Shown here one piece after another: positions 9,308-18,370 of a stretch of 34,197 bases of DNA. The notes beneath the pieces are model-generated. The model did not search any database. It was given only the letters and a program-made list of their open reading frames with translations, and was not told where the DNA came from. How positions within the stretch are numbered: the first letter of the stretch is position 1; the number at the start of each line of letters is the position of its first letter. Position numbers and translations under genes: made by a program. Origin of the DNA: Methanotrichaceae archaeon (lineage in GTDB: Archaea > Halobacteriota > Methanosarcinia > Methanotrichales > Methanotrichaceae); the NCBI GenBank assembly GCA_022865315.1, contig JALHSR010000081.1, forward strand, positions 1 through 34,197, read 5' to 3'.

Positions 9308-10088
9308 TCACAAATCCATAAAGATTCTCATGGGTTCATGCGTCTTATTAAGTGCGATAAGTACATGCATTTTGCCGATCAAAGCCTGTTTCCATGAAGT
9401 ATCGTGCTTACTGAGATGAAGGGCAGCCTCGTAGGCCTCTAGGGCATCAGCATGTTTTCCATCCGCTTCGAAGGCCATTGCCATTGCAGTGTAAGCCGGC
9501 TTATATCTAGGATCTATTTCTAAGATTTTTTCAAATAACTCTATAGCTTTAGATATTTCGTTGAGAGCAATGAGCGTCAAGCCCTTTTTGTATGAAGCAT
9601 CTTTGAATTGTGGATCCAACTCAAGAGCACCATCATATTTTGCCACCGATTCAGCGTACCTACCTTGCAGCTGGAGCAGATTTCCCTCTCTCAGCCAGTT
9701 CATTTTGTTTTTTGGATTGAATTCTGTTAGTTTAGCTGCAAAGGATGAGGCTTTAGCATAATCCTTGCGGGCTACGTGTGCCTCTGTCAAACCAAGCCAA
9801 ATCGCAATCTTGCTGTCATCAATTTGCAGAGCTTGGTTGTATGATTGCACTGATCCATTATAGTCCTTGAGGATTCTTTGTGAATCACCTTTTTTTATCC
9901 ATGCGTCAACATAAGTCGGATCTTGGCTTATAGCTTTATCAAAATAAGTCATGGCTTCTGTATAATTACCAGATTCGAAAAGTTTGAACCCTCTCCAATA
10001 GAAATAATCGGTTTCCTCGGCTACGCATGCCGCGATAAGCATAATGGAGCAAACTGCTCCAAATATTTTTGAAACGATATCTTTTCAT
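9308..10088 (-). CDS. Secreted TPR-repeat protein (paralogue C) with apparent 1-nt frameshift in the signal peptide
   Basis: The uninterrupted frame runs from ATG 10042 to 9308 (244 aa, about six TPRs) but starts in the middle of a hydrophobic segment. Just upstream, ATG 10088 after AAGGGG opens a different frame that, with one A removed from the AAAA at 10082-10085, reads MKDIVSKIFGAVCSIMLIAA and then continues CVAEE. That would be a complete signal peptide with a lipobox-like IAAC. The most economical reading is a 260-aa secreted or lipid-anchored TPR protein interrupted by a single inserted A, through mutation or sequencing error. The next gene downstream (paralogue B) is its closest visible relative. 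If translation really starts at 10042, export would be doubtful. Confidence 0.7.
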
Positions 10089-10601
10089 CCCCTTATTAGA
10101 TGATTCTTTATCTCTTGATTGGGATAAATCCTTTGTCATTCTCCAAGAACTAGTTTCCTAGAGTTCTCAAATATATGGATCTGATTTGCCATGTCGTTGC
10201 CATAAGAAATATTTTCCGCCCAGAACACTTAAATAGGCGTCAACAAGAACTCCAATAATTATTAAAAAGCTTGATAGTTATCTATCCGAAAAAATTTTTT
10301 AATCATGAATTAGCAGGCATTGATTAAGGGCCTTTTATATATGGAAATATTTCAGCTTAATATATACTGCTAGCAAGAGGTTTTTGTCAATTTACTAAAA
10401 AAATTCGTGTTAGTGCAATAAATAGTTTATTATTCTTTATGCATCTAATAGGATAATTCTATAATTTATTTTTTCAGTTTAATTCGAGGAAACCATATCA
10501 TCAGATTTTAATACATCAAAGTATCGATGGTGAAAATTAGAAGATCTTTCAACCTAAATTGCGAGACTGTAAATTGATTTTTGGGATTCTCCAATTAATT
10601 A
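10089..10601. other. Intergenic region between divergent TPR and SGNH genes
   Basis: No gene is seen. The region should hold both outward promoters. A/T-rich candidates are CACTTAAATAGGCG near 10227 (reads as CTATTTAAG on the - strand) and CTTTTATATATGG near 10331. Neither is at diagnostic spacing from a start, so these are only suggestions. Confidence 0.35.
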
Positions 10602-11672
10602 GTGAGGAAAATGAAGAGAAAAAATAAAAAAATCAGTTACATAATAAATTTATCTATGGTCGCTCTCGGTATCGTTATCGCTTTAATAGTTGCAGAGACT
10701 TGTTTACATTTTTTTGATCCTCAAGTTACATATCATGATGATTTTTTTGATATTTTAATTTTCGATAAGGAAATTGGATGGATGGGAAAACCTAATAGCA
10801 CAGGGTATTACGATCGTTTCAGTTTAGACGGAAAATTTAAAAATTCATCAAAATATGTATATGCGGAACATTTTTCAACGAATTCGTTAGGTTTTAAAGA
10901 TAGAGAGCATTCTTTCGATGAAAATTATAAAATAATTGTATTGGGTGATTCATTCACTTGGGGTATGGGAGTTAATAATTCAGAGGTATTCACCTCGATA
11001 TTAGAAAATAAATACTTCAAAAATTTCGAAATTATAAACTTAGGTATGCCGGGTCATGGAACGACTCAAAATTATTTGAAATTGAAAAGATTTGGCCCTC
11101 GTTTCAAGCCTGGAATTGTTCTCTTAATGTTTTGTCCAAATGATTATGATGATAATTTGAAATCAGCCAACGGATATTATGATAGGCCTTTAGCCATTTT
11201 AAAGGATAATGGAGATATATATATATCGAATTCTGTTTCACCCCCGTCACTGTTAAGATTTATTCGATTGAAATTATATTATAAAACCAATTTTGGGCGT
11301 TTGATGGGAAATCTTATCAACAATTATTCCATTGAGCAAGAAGAAGCTAATTACTCAAATGGTTATCGGCGCGAGTTGAATGATGCATTAATTAATAAGA
11401 TAAATGATTTCTGTAAATTGAATAATGCACAATTAATCATTGCTACAACTAATCCTAATCAGACCGAATTAAAAGAATATTGTGAAAACAAAAATATTAT
11501 ATTTATTGATTTATTCCTCAATCATCCTGATGGATTTCCTATATTTCTAATTGATGGTCATTGGAATAAACTCGGCCACGAAATGGTAGCACAGGAAATA
11601 TACCGTCAATTAGTTGATAAAAAATTGCACAATCAAACGAATAATAGTATATATATAAGAAATTCTGAATAA
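10602..11672 (+). CDS. Membrane-anchored SGNH/GDSL-family hydrolase
   Basis: A protein of about 356 aa with an uncleaved N-terminal anchor (YIINLSMVALGIVIALIVAET) and an extracytoplasmic SGNH hydrolase domain. Visible blocks are VLGDSFTWGMG (block I, nucleophile Ser), NLGMPGHGT (block II, oxyanion Gly), CPNDYDDN (block III, Asn) and DGHWNKLGH (block V, catalytic Asp-His). The family includes esterases and O-acetyl transferases or esterases acting on polysaccharides. The start may be GTG 10602 or ATG 10611; the GTGAGG covering 10602-10607 could itself be the ribosome site for ATG 10611. It precedes the carbamoyltransferase group on the same strand but is separated from it by about 600 nt. Removal or transfer of an acyl group on surface glycan is inferred. 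Confidence 0.8.
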   Translation: MRKMKRKNKKISYIINLSMVALGIVIALIVAETCLHFFDPQVTYHDDFFDILIFDKEIGWMGKPNSTGYYDRFSLDGKFKNSSKYVYAEHFSTNSLGFKDREHSFDENYKIIVLGDSFTWGMGVNNSEVFTSILENKYFKNFEIINLGMPGHGTTQNYLKLKRFGPRFKPGIVLLMFCPNDYDDNLKSANGYYDRPLAILKDNGDIYISNSVSPPSLLRFIRLKLYYKTNFGRLMGNLINNYSIEQEEANYSNGYRRELNDALINKINDFCKLNNAQLIIATTNPNQTELKEYCENKNIIFIDLFLNHPDGFPIFLIDGHWNKLGHEMVAQEIYRQLVDKKLHNQTNNSIYIRNSE

Positions 11673-12287
11673 ACCATCGATCACGATATTTATATATTAT
11701 TATTATCGTATATGGCGAATTTTTTATGTGTTTAGGATTAAAATCGGGTCTTGCGTGCTATAAAGATAACTACTTCTTCTGTTTTTCATGCTAGCCAGGT
11801 AGATCTTTCTTCAGAGGGTGAAACAATTTATCGAAACAAATACTATTTCAAAATTGCGTAGAGTTCGACCTATGACAGTTACGGAGCCACTAGAGGCCCT
11901 CTTTGCATAATGGGATAAACTCAGAAACCTGCTGATCAACCGAATAAGAGCACCAGGCAAAAGACCACTTGCATCATTAGGACATTGTTCAAAGCAGCTT
12001 GTGTGCTCATATTATTTTAGGAGGAGTCTATATCAAAGGTGTCTACTGACCTCGCTTCAATCTTTATTTTAAGCTATTAAAGATGATATTGCAAAAAGAG
12101 GAAAGAAATAGCAGGAAGGCGAAAACCAAGCTCAGTGTAGGATTGTTCTGGATAATATATTAACACTCAACTCTATATGTCATGCAAACTATATATCTGC
12201 TTGTAATCCTCATAAATATCCCTCGTTTTCGACTGATTATTATCGTCTTGGAAATCTTCTTATATTGTAACTTGCTGTTATGAACTA
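11673..12287. other. Intergenic region, possibly holding a decayed gene
   Basis: No intact gene is seen. One frame from ATG 11871 reads MTVTEPLEALFA, meets a TAA, and then continues open for about 55 codons (WDKLRNLLINRI and on), hinting at a degraded coding sequence I cannot identify. The rest looks like A/T-rich spacer. Confidence 0.3.
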
Positions 12288-12467
12288 ATGACGCGTAGTA
12301 CCAGCTTACGTTGTCGAAGTAACACCGTTTTATTTTTTTTCAGGTTTCTTTGGAAGCGCAAGTTATATTGGCTTATTCCATTTATGCTAGTATTATTTAT
12401 ATTTGGTCTAATAATAATTTTCGCAGAGTCTACAGGGCTTGGGCCTTTGATATACCCATTTATATGA
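12288..12467 (+). CDS. Small membrane protein, DUF5989-like
   Basis: A 59-aa frame from ATG 12288 to TGA 12465-12467. The last 40 residues (RFLWKRKLYWLIPFMLVLFI then FGLIIIFAESTGLGPLIYPFI) have the hallmark layout of the DUF5989 family: basic-aromatic start, one membrane helix, a short small-residue turn and a terminal PxIYxxx. Those proteins commonly accompany carbamoyltransferase and SxtJ-like genes, which agrees with the carbamoyltransferase about 235 nt downstream. The first 18 residues look unlike the family, so the true start may lie later or the T8 run at 12333-12340 may hide an indel. A role in a membrane complex for glycan modification is inferred only. Confidence 0.6.
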   Translation: MTRSTSLRCRSNTVLFFFRFLWKRKLYWLIPFMLVLFIFGLIIIFAESTGLGPLIYPFI

Positions 12468-12474
12468 TTTAAAT

Positions 12475-12702
12475 ATGCTGCAAAAGTTCTGGATCAAATG
12501 GATAGCTTTTGGTGAATGGCTTGGCGATATAATAGGAGGTACGATTCTAATCATATTTTATTTTACTTTCTTTAGTATTCCGGGAATCTTTTTTTCGTTT
12601 ATATCAAATAGAAATTCGAAAAGCTATTCGGATTATTCTTATTTTACTGATATTGAAACTGATTTTGTCAAGGAATATATTAGTGAATATAGAGATATGT
12701 AA
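12475..12702 (+). CDS. Small membrane protein encoded directly before the carbamoyltransferase
   Basis: A 75-aa protein with an amphipathic aromatic N-terminus (FWIKWIAFGEWLGDIIG), one membrane helix (GTILIIFYFTFFSIPGIFF) and a polar acidic tail rich in Tyr and Ser. Similar short one-helix proteins occur beside DUF5989 and carbamoyltransferase genes in polysaccharide clusters; I recall the type but no named family. It begins 7 nt after the DUF5989-like stop and ends exactly where the carbamoyltransferase ATG begins, so the three genes are almost certainly one transcript with coupled translation. Confidence 0.65.
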   Translation: MLQKFWIKWIAFGEWLGDIIGGTILIIFYFTFFSIPGIFFSFISNRNSKSYSDYSYFTDIETDFVKEYISEYRDM

Positions 12703-14412
12703 ATGAAAATTCTCGGCATTTCAAGTGGGTATCACGATTCTGCTGCCGCCTTATTAGATAATGGTATTCCGGTTGCTATGGCACATGAAGAGAGATTTAC
12801 GCGAATTAAGCATGATCCAAGTTTTCCAAAGAATGCCATAGACTTTGTTTTGAAAGTAGGAAGAACAGAAAGCAAAAATCTTGATTATGCTGTATTTTAT
12901 GAAAAACCATTTCTTAAGTTCGAACGGTTTATTCTTTCTTCACTTTCTTTTTTCCCGTATACATCAAAAATTTTTAGAGAAGGCATACTTTCATGGTTTA
13001 AACAGAAATTCTGGATAAAAGCATTAATCCACGAATATTTGAATATTGACGAAGATAGAATTCTATTTGTGCCTCATCATTTGTCTCATGCTGCTTCTGC
13101 CTTTTTATGTTCTCCTTTTGAAGAAGCGGCAATAATAACAATAGATGGTGTTGGGGAGTGGACTACAACTGCCATAGGTTATGGTCAAGATTCTAGAATT
13201 GAATTGGTTCAAGAATTGAAGTTTCCTAATAGTCTAGGTTTGCTATATAGCGTATTTACAGGATACTTAGGTTTTAAGGTAAATGATGGCGAATATAAAG
13301 TAATGGGGCTTGCTCCTTATGGTGAACCAAGATATATGGATGATATTAATAAAATCATCGATTTGAAAGCAGATGGAAGTTTTAGGCTAAACTTAGATTA
13401 TTTTTCATTCCATAAATCCACTGAAATGCCATATAATAAGAAATTTTTAGAATTGTTTGGAGAGCCTCGAGATAAAGGAATGGGGCATCGTTTTGATCAA
13501 AGGCATGCAGATATTGCTGCCAGCATCCAGAAACTGACTGAAGATATTATGATTAGGTTAGCAAATTATGTTTATAATAAATTAGGTTACACTCAACTTT
13601 GCATAGCAGGCGGTGTAGGACTAAATAGTGTTGCGAATTATAGGATAATAGAAAAATCCAATATAGAAAATATATTTGTGCAACCTGCGGCAGGAGATGC
13701 AGGTGGAGCTCTTGGTGCAGCTTTGTATGTATATTACGTATTACTTAATAATAAAAGAATATATAAAATGGAACATGCTTATTATGGCTCTAATTATTCA
13801 AGCGATGAAATTAAAAATTTTTTAGAAATTAATAGCATTAATTATGAGAAGTTCTCTGGAAACGAAATTTCCGATTATGTCGCTGAACGTTTAAGTTATG
13901 GCAAAATAATTGGCTGGTTTCAAGGGCAGGCGGAATGGGGCCCACGTGCTCTAGGGGCCAGGAGCATCCTTGCAGATGCAAGAAGGAAGGATATGTTAAA
14001 GATGGTAAATTTGAAGGTAAAATTTAGGGAGAGTTTTAGACCCTTTGCGCCTTCTGTTATTTATGAAGATACTAATCAATTTTTTGATTTGCCAAAGGAT
14101 CATTATCCTTCTAGGTTTATGCTATATGTGTGTCCTGTAACAAGAAAAACAATTGACGATAACATTCTTCCTGCTGTTACCCATGTAGATGGTTCGGCAA
14201 GACCTCAAGTCGTTAAAAAAGAATTAAATCCATTGTATTATAATTTATTAGAGAGCTTTAGAGAACGAACGGGAATTGGATGCCTTTTAAATACTTCTTT
14301 TAACCTTAGTGGAGAACCGATAGTCAATTCACCCGATAATGCCTATGATTCATTTAAGAGGAGTCAGATCGATGAATTGATTCTTGGCAATTTTGTTATA
14401 AGAAAATGCTGA
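12703..14412 (+). CDS. Carbamoyltransferase (NodU/CmcH/TobZ family)
   Basis: A 569-aa O-carbamoyltransferase that uses carbamoyl phosphate and ATP, through carbamoyl-adenylate, to carbamoylate a hydroxyl, here probably on a sugar. The N-terminal Kae1/ASKHA-like domain starts MKILGISSGYHDSAAALL and includes the metal-binding VPHHLSHAASAF (about residues 125-136), ITIDGVGEW, VNDGEYKVMGLAPYG and AGGVGLNSVAN. The C-terminal domain begins near residue 400 with GWFQGQAEWGPRALGARSIL, followed by FRESFRPFAPSV and LLNTSFNLSGEPIV. Length and motif order match the family, so it appears intact. It follows two small membrane proteins with no gap and probably modifies a surface glycan. Confidence 0.9.
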   Translation: MKILGISSGYHDSAAALLDNGIPVAMAHEERFTRIKHDPSFPKNAIDFVLKVGRTESKNLDYAVFYEKPFLKFERFILSSLSFFPYTSKIFREGILSWFKQKFWIKALIHEYLNIDEDRILFVPHHLSHAASAFLCSPFEEAAIITIDGVGEWTTTAIGYGQDSRIELVQELKFPNSLGLLYSVFTGYLGFKVNDGEYKVMGLAPYGEPRYMDDINKIIDLKADGSFRLNLDYFSFHKSTEMPYNKKFLELFGEPRDKGMGHRFDQRHADIAASIQKLTEDIMIRLANYVYNKLGYTQLCIAGGVGLNSVANYRIIEKSNIENIFVQPAAGDAGGALGAALYVYYVLLNNKRIYKMEHAYYGSNYSSDEIKNFLEINSINYEKFSGNEISDYVAERLSYGKIIGWFQGQAEWGPRALGARSILADARRKDMLKMVNLKVKFRESFRPFAPSVIYEDTNQFFDLPKDHYPSRFMLYVCPVTRKTIDDNILPAVTHVDGSARPQVVKKELNPLYYNLLESFRERTGIGCLLNTSFNLSGEPIVNSPDNAYDSFKRSQIDELILGNFVIRKC

Positions 14413-14643
14413 TAATAGCAAAAGATAATGTATGCGTTTTTGACCTGATGATCTTAGTAAATTATTGCTTTTTTTTATTTCTCATTGGATATAATAGGTC
14501 GATTAAAGAGAAAAATGTCATTGGATCTGAATTCGCTGTGACCAAATATGCAATTGTCAAGTTCGGAATAAAGCATTTTCATCGCAAGACATAATGAAAA
14601 GCTATTTATACTCTTTACGCCATTAAAAAAGGGAGGCCGAAAG

Positions 14644-16065
14644 ATGGTTCCAAATTCAAAGCTGCTTTTTACCGTTTATGCTTTTTTTATAGTTTTTATT
14701 TTATTTTTGATCAGCATGTCGTCGGCAAATAATGTATCTAATAATATTTCATTAAACAATATTTCATCAAATAATATTTCATTAAATAATATCTCACTAT
14801 CCAATATTTCAGAAAAAATATATAATGAATCTATTGAAAATATACCGCTGAATGAATCAAACCAATTCATGAATATAAAAGACGAGAATCTTTCAATAGA
14901 TCAACTTCAGAAAAATGATTCCGAGAATATTTCTGCAATCCAAGATCCACGAGTTAAAGCAGAATTGCTTCTCAATCAAGGCAATTATGATGAAGCACTA
15001 ATAGTTTACAACGAACTCTTGGAGCAATATCCCAAGGATAGCGATTTATGGGTAGGAAAGGGTAAAGCATATTACAGCTTGAATCAATTTGCTGAAGCTA
15101 TATCCGCTTTTTCCATGGCAACATCGCTTGCGCCTAATTCGAAAATAGCCTGGTATAACCTTGGTCTAGCATATAATGGAGCTAAGAACTGGAATGAGGC
15201 CCTAAAGGCTTTTGATAAAGCAATAAATCGTGATATCAGGTTTGCAGAAGCCTTGTATGGGAAGGGTTTTGCTTATTCTCAGATCCCTACAAAGCAAAAT
15301 GAGGCCATCGACGCTTATACGAAAGCTCTTTCACTAGATCCAAAAAAGAAAGAAGCATGGTATCAAAAAGGCCTGGCATTGGTAAGGAAAGGAAGAAATG
15401 AGGATGCTGTGAAGGCTTTTGATAGAGCTTTAGCGATAGATCCCAATCTAACATTAGCATATTACAATGAAGGATTAGCATTGTATGCATTAGGTAAAAT
15501 CGATCGTTCCATAGATGCATTTGAAAAGACCATTGAGCTGGATCCCAATAATCAATTAGCATATTATAAAATGGGCGATGCATTGGTGAGACAAGGGAAA
15601 TGCGAAGCTTCAATAGGTTACTATGATAAGGCCTTAGAACTCAAACCTAGCGATGCTGATGCAGTTTACCAAAAAGCAGGTGCGTTTTTTTGTTTAAAGA
15701 AATTCGAGGAAGCGGAAACATGGTACAAGAAACATCTTGAAATGCGCCCAAAGAATTTTTATGCTTGGTATATGATGGGTCAAAGTCAGCTCATCCGAGG
15801 AAAATACAATGAATCACTCTCGTCCATGGATATGGTATTGAATTTAAAAGCTGACCATTCAGATGCTTGGTATTATAAAGCAGTTGATCTGAAAAATCTA
15901 GAAAGATATAAAGAAGCAATAAAATCGCTTGACATGGCCATTAAATATAGAGCGAATTTTGGAAAAGCCTGGTTTGAAAAAGGGCTCATATATGAGAAAC
16001 TTGGACAGCCTGCGGAAGCAAGATATAGTTACGATAGGGCTAAGCTTTTGGGATATTCAGGTTAG
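14644..16065 (+). CDS. Secreted TPR protein with a sequon-dense N-terminal linker
   Basis: A 473-aa exported protein. Residues 7-28 are a hydrophobic signal sequence. Residues 29 to about 100 form a low-complexity linker with a 5-residue period (NNISL/NNISS) holding 11 N-x-S sequons. From about residue 105 to the end run ten to eleven TPRs (for example IAWYNLGLAYNGAKNWNEAL, EAWYQKGLALVRKGRNEDAV). The final motif AKLLGYSG parallels the end (AEQLGYAV) of the TPR protein at 29439, so they are related. GGGAGG upstream supports ATG 14644. Role inferred: a heavily glycosylated surface scaffold. It sits between the carbamoyltransferase and the legionaminic acid operon, which makes it a candidate glycan acceptor. 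Confidence 0.8.
   Translation: MVPNSKLLFTVYAFFIVFILFLISMSSANNVSNNISLNNISSNNISLNNISLSNISEKIYNESIENIPLNESNQFMNIKDENLSIDQLQKNDSENISAIQDPRVKAELLLNQGNYDEALIVYNELLEQYPKDSDLWVGKGKAYYSLNQFAEAISAFSMATSLAPNSKIAWYNLGLAYNGAKNWNEALKAFDKAINRDIRFAEALYGKGFAYSQIPTKQNEAIDAYTKALSLDPKKKEAWYQKGLALVRKGRNEDAVKAFDRALAIDPNLTLAYYNEGLALYALGKIDRSIDAFEKTIELDPNNQLAYYKMGDALVRQGKCEASIGYYDKALELKPSDADAVYQKAGAFFCLKKFEEAETWYKKHLEMRPKNFYAWYMMGQSQLIRGKYNESLSSMDMVLNLKADHSDAWYYKAVDLKNLERYKEAIKSLDMAIKYRANFGKAWFEKGLIYEKLGQPAEARYSYDRAKLLGYSG
14731..14812 (+). repeat. 15-nt tandem coding repeat (NNIS-x units)
   Basis: The stretch encodes about five near-identical units of the form AATAATATTTCATTA. Differences between copies are mainly third-position or single-residue changes (TCA/TTA giving Ser/Leu). 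It expands the sequon-rich linker of the TPR protein and could vary in copy number by slippage. Confidence 0.65.
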
Positions 16066-16349
16066 CTTATAGTCAACACTATTGGCATTTGGAGTATCGA
16101 ATTAATTATACCTATGCTTGACCATCGGCAATAGAATTGAATTAGTCCGTAATAATATATTTATTTGTTTTTAAGCTGCGTGTCGGGGCAAATTCCGAAT
16201 TCTTGTTCTTTTTAATCATTTTTTTTGTTGCTTTATATATATATAGTGGAAAACTTAATATGATACCTTCTTTTATCCGTGAAAGGAAAGCTCGAAATTC
16301 ATTTAAAATTATTAATTTGCAGGTCACAATATAAAGCGCTTAAAAATAT
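16066..16349. other. Convergent intergenic spacer
   Basis: A 284-nt A/T-rich spacer between the converging TPR and methyltransferase genes, including a TATATATATATA run near 16234-16246. No gene or clear terminator hairpin is seen. Confidence 0.35.
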
Positions 16350-17115
16350 TTATTTTTTTCTGGTTATTAACCCCCACCAGCCACAAAGCGGAGGAGGCAA
16401 GTATCGAGCAAAGGTATCCTCTGCTCTTACCCAATATTCAATCTGCCGTAAAGGAAGCAAAGATGTTATCAAACCTTGTTTCTCAACAGATATGACGTCA
16501 AATCCATGCTGACTGAGAATGCTAGAAAGCTCGGCGAATGAAAAAAAATTTACATGACCTAAGTCGTGCGTGTTTAGACTGCCAACGACACCTTTCCTAT
16601 CCAAAAAGGAGAAAAAAATCTGTCTCCCTGCATCATAAATTGGGAAGCAGGCATCTCGATCACGGATTTTCCGGCCAATTTTTCCAATAACAATTTCCCA
16701 AAGGCAATATCCATTAGGTACAGTAAGGATAAGCATACCATTTTTTATCAGATGCCTTTCAAAAACATTTATAGCTCGCCATGGGTAAACCAGATGCTCA
16801 AGGACTTCACTGGCTACTATTAAATCAAAGTGCTCTCCTAAGAACAAGTCCTGCACATCCGCTACAATAAATCTGGCCTTGCTATTTGTATAATTTTCTC
16901 TGCAAAAAGAAATGGAAACTTCATCGACATCAACACCTGTGACTTCGTGCCCTGCATCTAGCAAAGCCGATGTAATATTTCCAATCCCGCAGCCAGCATC
17001 AAGAATACGGAGGTGATCTTTGCCTAACCAATCTGCATGGGCGGATACGTATCGTTTGATATATTCGATTCTTTTAAGATAACCTGCATCAATTTTGCAA
17101 TTCGTCCTTATTCAC
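16350..17115 (-). CDS. Class I SAM-dependent methyltransferase with apparent 1-nt frameshift near the start
   Basis: The longest frame using a standard start (TTG 16964) lacks the SAM-binding motif. Reading upstream in the same frame gives DHLRILDAGCGIGNITSALL, a perfect methyltransferase motif I, but no ATG, GTG or TTG before an in-frame TGA at 17112-17114. A GTG at 17115 opens another frame, MNKDELQN; deleting one A of the AAAA at 17093-17096 joins it as MNKDELQIDAGYLKRIEYIK. The restored protein is about 254 aa: motif I near residue 42, VTGVDVDE, FDLIVASEVLEHLVYPW (post motif) and NGMLILTVPNG. This is the common UbiG-like sugar or small-molecule methyltransferase type. It lies 70 nt after legC and is probably the last gene of that operon. 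Confidence 0.7.
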
Positions 17116-17185
17116 CTTCCCCGCGTCTCTGTTTTTAAGATAAAGTTCCGCAAGCTATCGATGCTTAACCATAATTGATGGATCT

Positions 17186-18370
17186 TCAAATCCTTTTATT
17201 TCTTAGAATTTGGATAACTTTTTCTTGCTCGCTATCATTTAGGCCAGTGGATGAAGGTAGGCTTAAAGCATCTTGATATAATATGTCAGCATTATCAATT
17301 CTGTAGGATTGGGCTTCCGTATATGCTGGAGATCTGTGCATTGGCTGCCATAATGGTCTAGATTGGATTTTATATTTTTCTAATATTTTTAATAGAGACC
17401 TGCTATTTGCACCATAATACTTCTCATGAATTAATATCGTAAAAAGCCAGTATGTGCCAAAGGCCCAATTTGCCTCTTTGATCGGGACCAGACCGACAAC
17501 ATCTTCCAGAGCTTCTATATATTTATCAGCAATTCTCCGCTTTCTATTAATAAACTCATCCAATCTTTCCATCTGCGCGCATCCCATTGCGGCCTGGAGG
17601 TTGGTCAGCCTGTAGTTGTAACCGATCTCTTTATGAACATATTCTATTGGATCATCTTTTGCCTGAGTGGTCAAATACTTAGTTCTGGAAGCCCACGCTT
17701 TGTTGTCGGTTACGATCATACCCCCACCCCCCGTAGTAACGATCTTGTTTCCATTGAAGCTAAGACAAGCGATGTCTCCAAGATGACCTACCTTTCGGCT
17801 CTTATAAGTGGACCCTAAGCTCTCGGCTGCATCTTCGATTACAATTAGTTCATACTTTCGTGCTGCCTCTAAAATGGGATCCATGTCCACGGGATGGCCC
17901 AAGATATGGACGGGCAAAATGGCTTTAACCCGCCTGCCTGTTCTCGTGTTGCGCATTTCACCCTTTACCCAATTGCACTCTTTCTCCAGAAAGTCTATAA
18001 CTTTCTGCGGATCCATTTGGCAGTATATTGGCTCTGCATCGATGAAAACCGGATGCGCACCTACATAATGTATCGCATTAACTGGTGCGATAAAGGTTAA
18101 GGTTGGGACCAACACCTCGTCATCAGGCTTGATGCCACTCACCAAAAGAGCGATATGAAGAGCCGATGTGCCGTTTACAGTAGCCACCGCATATTTTGTG
18201 CCTATGTATTCTTTCACTGTATCCTCGAACCTATCAACAAAAGGCCCAACGGAAGATACAAAATTGGTATCTAGGCACTCTCTTATGTATGTCCACTCGT
18301 TACCTCGCACTTCAGGAACACAGAGTGGTACGAAGCCATCCGGTACTGGCACTCCGGGCTCAAAGGGCAT
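17186..18370 (-). CDS. legC: LegC-family PLP-dependent sugar aminotransferase
   Basis: A 394-aa DegT/DnrJ/EryC1/StrS aminotransferase. In the legionaminic acid pathway LegC converts the 4-keto-6-deoxy nucleotide sugar from LegB to the 4-amino sugar, with glutamate as the usual amino donor. Visible features are NGTSALHIAL (cofactor phosphate site), IEDAAESLGS (Asp contacting the PLP ring) and SFNGNKIVTTGGGGM, with Lys209 as the Schiff-base lysine. The N-terminal pattern PEVRGNEWTYIRECLDTNFV and the sequence around residue 260 (HKEIGYNYRLTNLQAAMG) fit the LegC subgroup rather than PseC. The start overlaps the end of legB by 11 nt. Confidence 0.85.
   Translation of the reverse strand: MPFEPGVPVPDGFVPLCVPEVRGNEWTYIRECLDTNFVSSVGPFVDRFEDTVKEYIGTKYAVATVNGTSALHIALLVSGIKPDDEVLVPTLTFIAPVNAIHYVGAHPVFIDAEPIYCQMDPQKVIDFLEKECNWVKGEMRNTRTGRRVKAILPVHILGHPVDMDPILEAARKYELIVIEDAAESLGSTYKSRKVGHLGDIACLSFNGNKIVTTGGGGMIVTDNKAWASRTKYLTTQAKDDPIEYVHKEIGYNYRLTNLQAAMGCAQMERLDEFINRKRRIADKYIEALEDVVGLVPIKEANWAFGTYWLFTILIHEKYYGANSRSLLKILEKYKIQSRPLWQPMHRSPAYTEAQSYRIDNADILYQDALSLPSSTGLNDSEQEKVIQILRNKRI

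Noticed and set aside
11673-12287. Insertion-sequence remnant upstream of the carbamoyltransferase module
   Set aside because: A frame broken by a stop (MTVTEPLEALFA then WDKLRNLL) looks like decayed coding DNA, but I could not match it to a transposase or find inverted repeats.
14406-14594. 62-codon frame overlapping the carbamoyltransferase stop
   Set aside because: It has no ribosome site of its own, no family resemblance and ordinary A/T-rich spacer composition; more likely chance than a gene, though one hydrophobic stretch is present.
16234-16246. TATATATATATA run as a promoter
   Set aside because: It lies between two converging genes, so no gene starts at a useful distance from it.
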